Assembly: GCA_905221605.1 (NCBI GenBank)
Contig: CAJNDS010000258.1
Span: 436,592 to 500,591 of the forward strand
DNA: 64,000 nt
Source: Symbiodinium natans
Taxonomy: Eukaryota; Sar; Dinophyceae; Suessiales; Symbiodiniaceae
Direction of reading: 5' to 3'
Shown one piece after another: positions 62,501-64,000 of the stretch. Numbering within the stretch: position 1 is the stretch's first letter; every line of letters starts with the position of its first letter. A model generated the notes under the pieces. That model had not been told where the DNA came from. It ran no database searches and worked only from the letters and a program-made list of their open reading frames with translations. The translations under genes were made by a program, and so were the position numbers.

Positions 62501-63779
62501 TCTGACTGTGTGGAGTCAAGCTTGGGGCTTCTATAGGGCTTAAAGGGTCTAGGGTTCGGGGCTTCTAGGCCGTATCTCTGAGGCGTCAGTGTTACACCCG
62601 GATCGTGCTAATCATAAACCGCGATTCCCCTCACCCCCCACCCCCCGCAATCACCCCAGTAAGAGAAGCTTTGCAAGCTCCAACAAAATTTCTGAGTACA
62701 ATCCTTGCAAAGCCGGCGAGCACAACCCCTAGCCCCCCCCCCCCCCCCCCTCAAAAAAAAAAAACATCAGAAGAAAAGAAAGAATTGTCCCTGAAAGCCT
62801 GAAACCCTAAACCCTGAACCCCCCAAAACCTTCTCAACCCTGAACCCAAAGAAGAAAGCAAGCCCGGTTGACGTTTAGGGTTGAGGGGTTTTAGGCTTTA
62901 TAGGGCTTATAGTGTATAGGGGCGCCTGGCGGCCCCGAGGCCGCGAGGTCCAGGGCCGAGCTGCGGTTGCCCTCGAACTCCTCGCGGACAGGGGCTTTGG
63001 GGTTTTGGGGGGTTTAGGGGTTTTGAGGTTTAGGGTTTGGGGTTTAGGGTTTGGGGGTTGAGGGTTTAGGGGTGTTGGGTTTAGGATTTGGGGGTTTAGG
63101 GTTTGGGGGTTCAGGGGTTTCGGGTTCCAAGGTGTGAGGGCTGCAGGTTTACAGGGTTCCCGGGCTTTTTGAGGTTCTGGGCGTTCACAGAAGTGAGGAG
63201 CTCTAGCGCCTCAGGCCCAGAGATTCCGAAAGCCGGTCCTAAACACCTCGAAACCACCGGGAAGGTTGCGGAAACGGGGCGAGCGCATGGCGCTCTCCTG
63301 CGATTTCCTGCGCCTTGCCACCACATTTCAAGCCTTAGCCCTGGCTCCTGGTTCCGTGCCTGGACAGAGAAAAGGAACTGGGAACTGAACCTCGGTCTGC
63401 TGAGCTTAACTCCTCACATCTTGGGTTTAGGGTTTAGGGTTGAGGGTTTAGGGTTTAGGGTTTAGGGTTTAGGGCTGCATCCTGAGAGCTGACGGACGCA
63501 GGCCACCAACCCAACAAGCTCAAAGGCCCCCAAGACCTAGCTCCATCCGGCCCAGCCGCGCAACCTAAAGCAAACCAAGGGGCATCTCCCTGAACCCTAA
63601 ACCCTAAACCCTAAACCCTAAACCCTAAACCCTAAACCCTAAACCCTAAACCCAACCAAAAAGCCCAGGGGGCATCTCGGGAAGGTCGACTTCGACCTGC
63701 GTCTGCTCGCCAGGAGTCTCCGCGACCACTCGCGCGGGAGCGGCCGGCAGCTGCAGCCAGACGAGGTAGGAGGTGATGC
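29203..63779 (-). CDS. giant fibronectin type III repeat gene, about 50 exon candidates, both ends open
   Basis: Serial exons on the minus strand code for FN3 pieces. One module can be followed as RPPVLVTALSTVSVVYVGWT (36250-36315, strands A-B), TAPDMNFGTPTGYELLL (36120-36172, C), YRDDGPG (35669-35754, C') and LQPDTLYRFRVRALN (35354-35454, F). Others repeat this four-exon pattern: a B-strand W followed by P, a Y.V...DDG edge, then a L.P...Y.F.V.A strand. FN3 modules are extracellular or structural beta-sandwich units of about 90-100 residues that mediate protein contacts; very long FN3 proteins occur in protists. The reading depends on FN3 features in each exon; no signal peptide, membrane anchor or catalytic domain was seen. 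Exons have AG acceptors and mostly GC, some GT donors. About ten to twelve modules are implied. It could be two or more neighbouring genes. The 5' end runs past the window. Confidence 0.8.
29487..29519. repeat. poly-G run
   Basis: About 33 consecutive G on the plus strand inside an FN3-gene intron. Confidence 0.95.
30261..30316 (-). CDS. FN3 gene exon (A strand)
   Basis: It reads LPGAPNELSGVANDTVAA; PGAPxxL is the usual start of an FN3 module. AG acceptor, GC donor. Confidence 0.6.
31210..31325 (-). repeat. degenerate CCCTAAA / ATAAACCC tract
   Basis: Repeated ataaaccctacaccc-type words on the low side of the exon at 31339-31389. Confidence 0.75.
31339..31389 (-). CDS. FN3 gene exon (G strand)
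   Basis: It reads SPEGDPPVAVTPSVAID, like the end of one FN3 module. AG acceptor, GC donor. Confidence 0.5.
31725..31880 (-). repeat. degenerate CCCTAAA-like tract
   Basis: Variants such as aaccctctaaac and cgataaacccc repeat over about 150 bases on the low side of the next exon. Confidence 0.7.
31953..32017 (-). CDS. FN3 gene exon
   Basis: It reads KPYPDVGNVSWESLLQISTH between AG and a GC donor. Its position in the series fits the D-E part of a module. Confidence 0.5.
32105..32290. repeat. degenerate TTACTATTTC decamer satellite
   Basis: About eighteen copies of a roughly 10-bp word (cttactattt and variants) in an intron. The ORF through it is a period artefact. Confidence 0.85.
32539..32607 (-). 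CDS. FN3 gene exon (B-C strands)
   Basis: It reads AWDIVTPAIAGSSSWEELGL then QYDV; the W...P and YDV spacing fit FN3 strands B and C. It follows the exon at 32813-32874 ending IVQL. Confidence 0.6.
32813..32874 (-). CDS. FN3 gene exon (A-B strands)
   Basis: It reads APTGLVRDPNVDVTAGIVQL, a typical FN3 module start. AG acceptor, GC donor. Confidence 0.65.
33615..33645 (-). CDS. FN3 gene exon (F strand)
   Basis: A short exon reading QFRAAVRAEN, matching the FN3 F-strand form (Y/F)xxxVxAxN. AG acceptor, GT donor. Confidence 0.5.
33855..33915 (-). CDS. FN3 gene, uncertain exon
   Basis: An open stretch between AG and a possible GC donor; one frame reads EPYLNLHLSLDSTSWSELVP. It sits where a D-E exon is expected, but the frame is not certain. 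Confidence 0.3.
34427..34472 (-). CDS. FN3 gene exon (C-C' strands)
   Basis: It reads YEFKLEASDNETSLL after AG, with a GC donor; it follows the A-B exon at 34854-34953. Confidence 0.6.
34604..34712. repeat. GA-rich low-complexity stretch
   Basis: Purine-rich gagaaagag, gagcaag and gcagagagca repeats in an intron. The charged ORF here is not a gene. Confidence 0.85.
34854..34953 (-). CDS. FN3 gene exon (A-B strands)
   Basis: It reads VPTVQPPWLQDADNCSLSWR then WHPAAENAG. The SLSW..HP core is a textbook FN3 B strand. AG acceptor, GC donor. Confidence 0.75.
35277..35300. repeat. (CA)n microsatellite
   Basis: Twelve CA dinucleotides in an intron. Confidence 0.95.
35354..35454 (-). CDS. FN3 gene exon (E-F strands)
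   Basis: It reads DATGCSVSALQPDTLYRFRV then RALNQ. LxPxTxYxFRVRAxN is the most diagnostic FN3 motif. AG acceptor, GC donor. Confidence 0.85.
35669..35754 (-). CDS. FN3 gene exon (C' region)
   Basis: It reads YRDDGPGTRMRTEPDSSCTA, then a cysteine-containing stretch CVNNTC. The YxDDG start parallels exons at 38751 and 47921. Confidence 0.55.
35830..36071. repeat. (GA)n and (GAGAAA)n microsatellite
   Basis: A GA run, then GAGACA variants, then a long GAGAAA array. ORFs on both strands here are artefacts of low complexity. Confidence 0.95.
36120..36172 (-). CDS. FN3 gene exon (C strand)
   Basis: It reads TAPDMNFGTPTGYELLL, then a GC donor; GYxLLL is a typical C strand, continuing into YRDDG of the next exon. 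Confidence 0.65.
36250..36315 (-). CDS. FN3 gene exon (A-B strands)
   Basis: It reads RPPVLVTALSTVSVVYVGWT then P, with the B-strand W and P in place. AG acceptor, GT donor. Confidence 0.7.
36418..36601 (-). repeat. (CCCTAAA)n tract, low side of an exon
   Basis: Degenerate copies, then twelve clean CCCTAAA copies ending 16 bases before the exon at 36618-36702. Confidence 0.95.
36618..36702 (-). CDS. FN3 gene exon (E-F-G strands)
   Basis: It reads VPGTHYDFKVRSLVASGTRD then SGWSSSL. LxVPGTxYxFKVR...SG..WSS is a strong FN3 F-G signature. AG acceptor, GC donor; bracketed by inverted telomere-like tracts. Confidence 0.85.
36723..36858 (+). repeat. (TTTAGGG)n tract, high side of an exon
   Basis: About eighteen degenerate TTTAGGG copies, opposite in orientation to 36418-36601. 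Confidence 0.95.
37037..37100 (-). repeat. (CCCTAAA)n tract, low side of an exon
   Basis: Nine near-perfect copies just below the exon at 37120. Confidence 0.95.
37120..37203 (-). CDS. FN3 gene exon (C to E strands)
   Basis: It reads YQVISNSSEGLNESEVINAS then EMYYELQG; YELQGL leads into the VPGTHYDF exon. AG acceptor, GC donor. Confidence 0.7.
37221..37249 (+). repeat. (TTTAGGG)n tract, high side of an exon
   Basis: Four copies starting 18 bases above the exon at 37120-37203, inverted relative to 37037-37100. Confidence 0.95.
38751..38802 (-). CDS. FN3 gene exon (C' strand)
   Basis: It reads IYMDDGLGGNLDLYRDL, matching the DDG edge pattern of other modules. AG acceptor, GC donor. Confidence 0.65.
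38917..38962 (-). repeat. (CCCTAAA)n tract, low side of an exon
   Basis: Six to seven copies below the exon at 39018. Confidence 0.95.
39018..39067 (-). CDS. FN3 gene exon (B strand)
   Basis: It reads IMITWPTPELFGAPLL; the ITWPTP core is an FN3 B strand. AG acceptor, GC donor. The next exon begins IYMDDG. Confidence 0.75.
39090..39129 (+). repeat. (TTTAGGG)n tract, high side of an exon
   Basis: Five to six copies above the exon, inverted to 38917-38962. Confidence 0.95.
39491..39750. mobile_element. foldback MITE with TA ends and an internal CCCTAAA tract
   Basis: The left end reads ACTTGGAGGTTCATGGTACT and the right end carries its reverse complement; similarity continues inward to about 50 bases (both read TGTACTTATAAC). 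TA flanks both ends, as in Tc1/mariner-type insertions. A CCCTAAA tract (39620-39681) lies inside. A partial relative is at 52088-52200. Confidence 0.75.
39865..39956. repeat. telomere-like palindrome (TTTAGGG)n then (CCCTAAA)n
   Basis: Four to five TTTAGGG copies (to 39897), about ten bases, then six CCCTAAA copies (from 39908). The two halves are inverted and could fold together. Confidence 0.9.
40805..40836 (-). CDS. FN3 gene, possible F-strand exon
   Basis: After AG it reads RYGYVYMKACA; Y.Y.....A suits an FN3 F strand, but the exon is short and unproven. Confidence 0.35.
41459..41497. repeat. (CT)n microsatellite followed by an A-run
   Basis: About nineteen CT units, then nine A. Confidence 0.95.
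41990..42041 (-). CDS. FN3 gene exon (C-C' strands)
   Basis: It reads YNLYVTADDRGWPGAMDP after AG; YNLYV.ADD matches the C-C' pattern. The donor is uncertain. Confidence 0.55.
42275..42365 (-). CDS. FN3 gene exon (A-B strands)
   Basis: It reads TPDPPTYVYSDGSILRIGFS; PDPPT.V....S.L.I.F is a typical FN3 start. The low end is uncertain. Confidence 0.65.
42656..42691 (-). repeat. (CCCTAAA)n tract, low side of an exon
   Basis: Five clean copies. Confidence 0.95.
42727..42788 (-). CDS. FN3 gene exon (B-C region)
   Basis: It reads LWTYEPRITEAGMSPDPDWQ before a GT donor; W..EP fits an FN3 B strand. The acceptor is less sure. Confidence 0.5.
42823..42899 (-). repeat. (CCCTAAA)n tract
   Basis: About eleven copies, some CCCTAAG. 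It lies on the high side of the exon at 42727 in the same orientation as the low-side tract, an exception to the bracketing rule. Confidence 0.95.
43191..43235 (-). CDS. FN3 gene exon (E-F strands)
   Basis: Exactly 15 codons, VTGLMAWHTYTFKVQ, between AG and a GC donor; TGL....TYTFKVQA is a clear FN3 F strand. Confidence 0.75.
43460..43545 (-). CDS. FN3 gene exon (C' to F)
   Basis: It reads TYAHMADGGLVEEKSVHVST then LHPRFNAA after AG. It fits in series but is divergent. Confidence 0.5.
43960..44047 (-). CDS. FN3 gene exon (B-C strands)
   Basis: It reads SDITSVLLEFQPADLHNATL then LGHKLIP; the VLLEFQP strand and LLGHKL match strands B and C. AG acceptor, GC donor. Confidence 0.7.
44981..45048 (-). 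CDS. FN3 gene exon (C-C' strands)
   Basis: It reads TELTAWRVYRSTDGVVWSDN; WRVYRSTDG is a C-C' form seen in many FN3 modules. AG acceptor, GC donor. Confidence 0.65.
45210..45259 (-). CDS. FN3 gene exon (B strand)
   Basis: It reads RLPSLKAQWTWPEEQDG; L.A.WTWP....G is a B strand followed by the B-C loop. The donor is uncertain. Confidence 0.5.
46453..46508 (-). CDS. FN3 gene exon (C strand)
   Basis: It reads RYQLTVASVDVLEDADITS between AG and a GC donor. Confidence 0.6.
46671..46736 (-). CDS. FN3 gene exon (A-B strands)
   Basis: It reads RAAPVASLLDDCAIAWWTSP; P...L.D..I.WW.SP is an FN3 A-B unit. AG acceptor, GC donor; a TTTAGGG stretch lies on the high side. Confidence 0.65.
47176..47224 (-). 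CDS. FN3 gene exon (F-G strands)
   Basis: It reads YKVTAVTEVGEGDPTE, a near-consensus FN3 F strand and G turn. AG acceptor, GT donor. Confidence 0.75.
47921..47984 (-). CDS. FN3 gene exon (C-C' strands)
   Basis: It reads YKVYVDDGNSMDAKDIYTLA; YKVYVDDG parallels exons 38751 and 35669. AG acceptor, GT donor. Confidence 0.75.
48219..48249. repeat. C-run followed by A-run
   Basis: About 16 C then 15 A, the complement form of the tract at 24308. Confidence 0.95.
49087..49152 (-). CDS. FN3 gene exon (A-B strands)
   Basis: Exactly 22 codons, LTVDFQLPGPTGSQIRISKP then SL, between AG and a GC donor. Confidence 0.55.
49780..49856 (-). CDS. FN3 gene exon
   Basis: It reads YTMDCTLTAFLSGQSRSKEV between AG and a GT donor. 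A clean TTTAGGG tract lies 16 bases above. Confidence 0.55.
49872..49910 (+). repeat. (TTTAGGG)n tract, high side of an exon
   Basis: Five copies above the exon at 49780-49856. Confidence 0.95.
50818..50885 (-). CDS. FN3 gene exon (C-C' strands)
   Basis: It reads YHTGYYFYVSVDGTTWANED; GYYFYVSVDG is a C-C' unit. AG acceptor, GC donor. Confidence 0.7.
51056..51124 (-). CDS. FN3 gene exon (B strand)
   Basis: It reads IRSSTDSQVVVEWSLDRSKE; S.T.VVVEWSLD is an FN3 B strand. AG acceptor, GT donor. The 169-codon ORF overlapping it is in another frame. Confidence 0.65.
52068..52200. mobile_element. partial foldback MITE next to a GA microsatellite
   Basis: After a GA run the text ACTTGGAGGTTCATGGTA repeats the end of the element at 39491-39750, followed by related TGTACTTGTAACTGCACTT words. 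It is only a fragment. Confidence 0.65.
52964..52993. repeat. C-run and CA repeat
   Basis: An A-run, about 17 C, then CACACACAC. Confidence 0.9.
53068..53129 (+). repeat. (TTTAGGG)n tract
   Basis: About eight copies, some TTCAGGG. Confidence 0.95.
53342..53398 (-). CDS. FN3 gene, possible exon
   Basis: It reads ELSIKRIVMYGLAGWYSHVM after AG; an FN3 B-C reading is possible but weak. Confidence 0.35.
54037..54086 (-). CDS. FN3 gene exon (F-G strands)
   Basis: It reads FRVAAVTPVGVGELSD; FRVAAV...G.G.LSD is close to the FN3 consensus. AG acceptor, GC donor. Confidence 0.8.
54601..54692 (-). CDS. FN3 gene exon (C-C' strands)
   Basis: It reads FHVYVDWRDGTNYFDPLQPT; FHVYVDW.DG matches the C-C' pattern. 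AG acceptor, GC donor. Confidence 0.7.
54910..54968 (-). CDS. FN3 gene exon (B strand)
   Basis: It reads STNELVSLSWTWSPGVDND; LVSLSWTWSPGVDNDG is a clear FN3 B strand and B-C loop. AG acceptor, GC donor. Confidence 0.8.
55203..55253 (-). CDS. FN3 gene exon (A-B strands)
   Basis: It reads YTQLNTAAPKPTLSVDW; the P.L.V.W core suits an FN3 B strand. AG acceptor, GC donor. Confidence 0.6.
55560..55639 (-). CDS. FN3 gene exon (E-G strands)
   Basis: It reads GTPIAVAYAVVSLAGVGAMS then DAT, preceded by DLPP; L.PGT.....V.....G.G..S is the FN3 E-G layout. AG acceptor, GC donor. Confidence 0.8.
56650..56679 (-). repeat. CCCTAAA tract, low side of an exon
   Basis: Four copies below the exon at 56702. 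Confidence 0.9.
56702..56763 (-). CDS. FN3 gene exon
   Basis: It reads RDMAGVFTVSVELTLSGVL before a canonical GTGAGT donor. DMAG.FT recurs in the exon at 58309, suggesting equivalent positions in adjacent modules. Bracketed by inverted telomere-like tracts. Confidence 0.7.
56787..56838 (+). repeat. (TTTAGGG)n tract, high side of an exon
   Basis: Seven copies, one TTTGGGG. Confidence 0.95.
57772..57886 (-). CDS. FN3 gene exon (F-G strands, next A strand)
   Basis: It reads VYFKLMAVDGSGTWSFGFES, then RPTAPPKP, which would start the next module. AG acceptor, GC donor. Confidence 0.75.
58309..58425 (-). CDS. FN3 gene exon (F-G strands)
   Basis: Exactly 39 codons including SFRLLAATATGADMAGAFTE and ISVNEAPD, between AG and a GC donor. 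FRLLAATATG is an F strand, and the APD end leads into the next module. Confidence 0.8.
58775..58908 (-). repeat. (CCCTAAA)n tract, low side of an exon
   Basis: Degenerate, then clean copies ending 35 bases below the exon at 58943. Confidence 0.95.
58943..59013 (-). CDS. FN3 gene exon (A-B strands)
   Basis: It reads RPWGPTAPYAVDFDAATEQL then TLGA. AG acceptor, GC donor; bracketed by inverted telomere-like tracts. Confidence 0.65.
59039..59097 (+). repeat. (TTTAGGG)n tract, high side of an exon
   Basis: Eight copies, inverted to 58775-58908. Confidence 0.95.
59771..59843 (-). CDS. FN3 gene exon
   Basis: It reads VLNVALQTSFSLTAGLPEIE then VAEL between AG and a GC donor; it fits the end of a module. 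Confidence 0.55.
60024..60206 (-). CDS. FN3 gene exon (A to C strands)
   Basis: The longest clear exon. It reads PPSDLMLTARSGAVRLSWQD, then a cysteine-containing B-C insert and CTFWYEVQVGQG. PP.DL.....GAVRLSW...WYEVQV is a strong FN3 A-B-C match. AG acceptor, GC donor. Confidence 0.85.
61475..61552 (-). CDS. FN3 gene exon (C-C' strands)
   Basis: It reads ATTYELYWDAGSGGLPDQQV; TTYELYWDAG is a C-C' unit. AG acceptor, GC donor. Confidence 0.7.
62047..62105 (-). CDS. FN3 gene exon (A-B strands)
   Basis: It reads QTDTAGAPDVSIQFRAR before a canonical GTAAGT donor. Confidence 0.5.
62401..62463 (-). CDS. FN3 gene exon (A strand)
   Basis: It reads APGAPELDNVSDTGWVAGLL; PGAPEL is a typical FN3 start. 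AG acceptor, GC donor; CCCTAAA copies lie just below. Confidence 0.65.
62733..62764. repeat. C-run followed by A-run
   Basis: About 18 C, TC, then 12 A. Confidence 0.95.
62920..62994 (-). CDS. FN3 gene exon
   Basis: It reads PVREEFEGNRSSALDLAASG after AG. No single FN3 strand is decisive; it is called from its splice context and position. Confidence 0.45.
62998..63120 (+). repeat. degenerate TTTAGGG tract, high side of an exon
   Basis: About fifteen variants (GGTTTGGGG, GGGTTTAGG). Confidence 0.85.
63422..63473 (+). repeat. (TTTAGGG)n tract
   Basis: Seven copies in an intron, opposite to 63592-63652. Confidence 0.95.
63592..63652 (-). repeat. (CCCTAAA)n tract, low side of an exon
   Basis: Eight to nine clean copies. 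Confidence 0.95.
63670..63779 (-). CDS. FN3 gene exon (C to E strands), most 5' exon seen
   Basis: It reads GITSYLVWLQLPAAPARVVA then EVDLPEMPP. ITSYLVWLQL is an FN3 C strand. Its acceptor region is repeated twice more upstream. Confidence 0.7.
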
Positions 63780-64000
63780 CTTGGGGTTTGTAGGGTTTAT
63801 ATAGGGGTTAAAAAGGTTTATAGGGTTTATAGGGTTTATAGGGTTTATAGGTAGGAGGTGATGCCTTGGCGGGCTTAGGGTTTATATAGGGGTTAAAAAG
63901 GTTTATAGGGTTTTATAGGGTTTGTATGTAGGAGGTGATGCCTTGGGGTTTATAGGGTTTATATAGGGGTTAAAAAGGTTTATAGGGTTTATAGGGTTTA
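63766..64000. repeat. tandem repeat carrying an exon edge and telomere-like filler
   Basis: The word GTAGGAGGTGATGCC occurs at 63766, 63851 and 63928, each followed by ttgg(g/c) and GGGTTTATA-type repeats. The unit is about 77-85 bp and runs to the window end. On the minus strand each copy has an AG acceptor and the first codons of the exon. Confidence 0.85.

Overview
The window looks like nuclear DNA of a dinoflagellate, most likely a symbiodiniacean or other suessialean. The inference rests on three things read from the sequence: dozens of interstitial TTTAGGG/CCCTAAA tracts (plant/dinoflagellate telomere motif), small exons in long introns whose donors are mostly GC and sometimes GT, and plastid-type and ABCG-type genes with no bacterial operon structure. 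Almost all short ORFs are chance frames. Real coding sequence is in exons of about 30-180 bases, recognised by protein motif plus AG acceptor and GC/GT donor. All convincing genes lie on the minus strand.

Layout. (1) 1-8.0 kb: intergenic or intronic, with telomere-like tracts, an AT-rich satellite and AT-rich island (3.3-4.6 kb) and a few weak exon candidates. (2) 8.06-18.26 kb: a recent head-to-tail array of a 554-bp foldback unit (17 full copies plus one partial), bounded on both sides by direct copies of a 231-236-bp MITE-like element; a third, truncated copy lies inside. (3) 18.26-19.1 kb: an intronless, frameshifted cytochrome c6 copy with an unusual N-terminal region, cut at its 3' end exactly at the MITE edge. 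(4) 19.84-20.20 kb: a large palindrome of two mutually inverted 10-bp minisatellites. (5) 20.4-24.8 kb: an ABCG (White-type) half-transporter gene in about ten recognisable exons covering Walker A, Q-loop, signature, Walker B, H-loop and the following linker. (6) 24.8-29.2 kb: no gene recognised; holds an AT-rich island. (7) 29.2-63.8 kb: one very large multi-exon gene (or a few adjacent ones) coding for serial fibronectin type III modules. About 50 exon candidates were read, roughly four per FN3 module.

The most interesting pattern is architectural. In both large genes many exons have CCCTAAA tracts on their low-coordinate side and TTTAGGG tracts on their high-coordinate side. In the sense of the minus-strand transcript, introns therefore tend to open with TTTAGGG and close with CCCTAAA, so their ends are inverted repeats of each other. 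This resembles introns made or remodelled by elements with terminal inverted repeats. Exon limits were read by eye and may be off by a few bases; gene assignments are by motif, with no database search.
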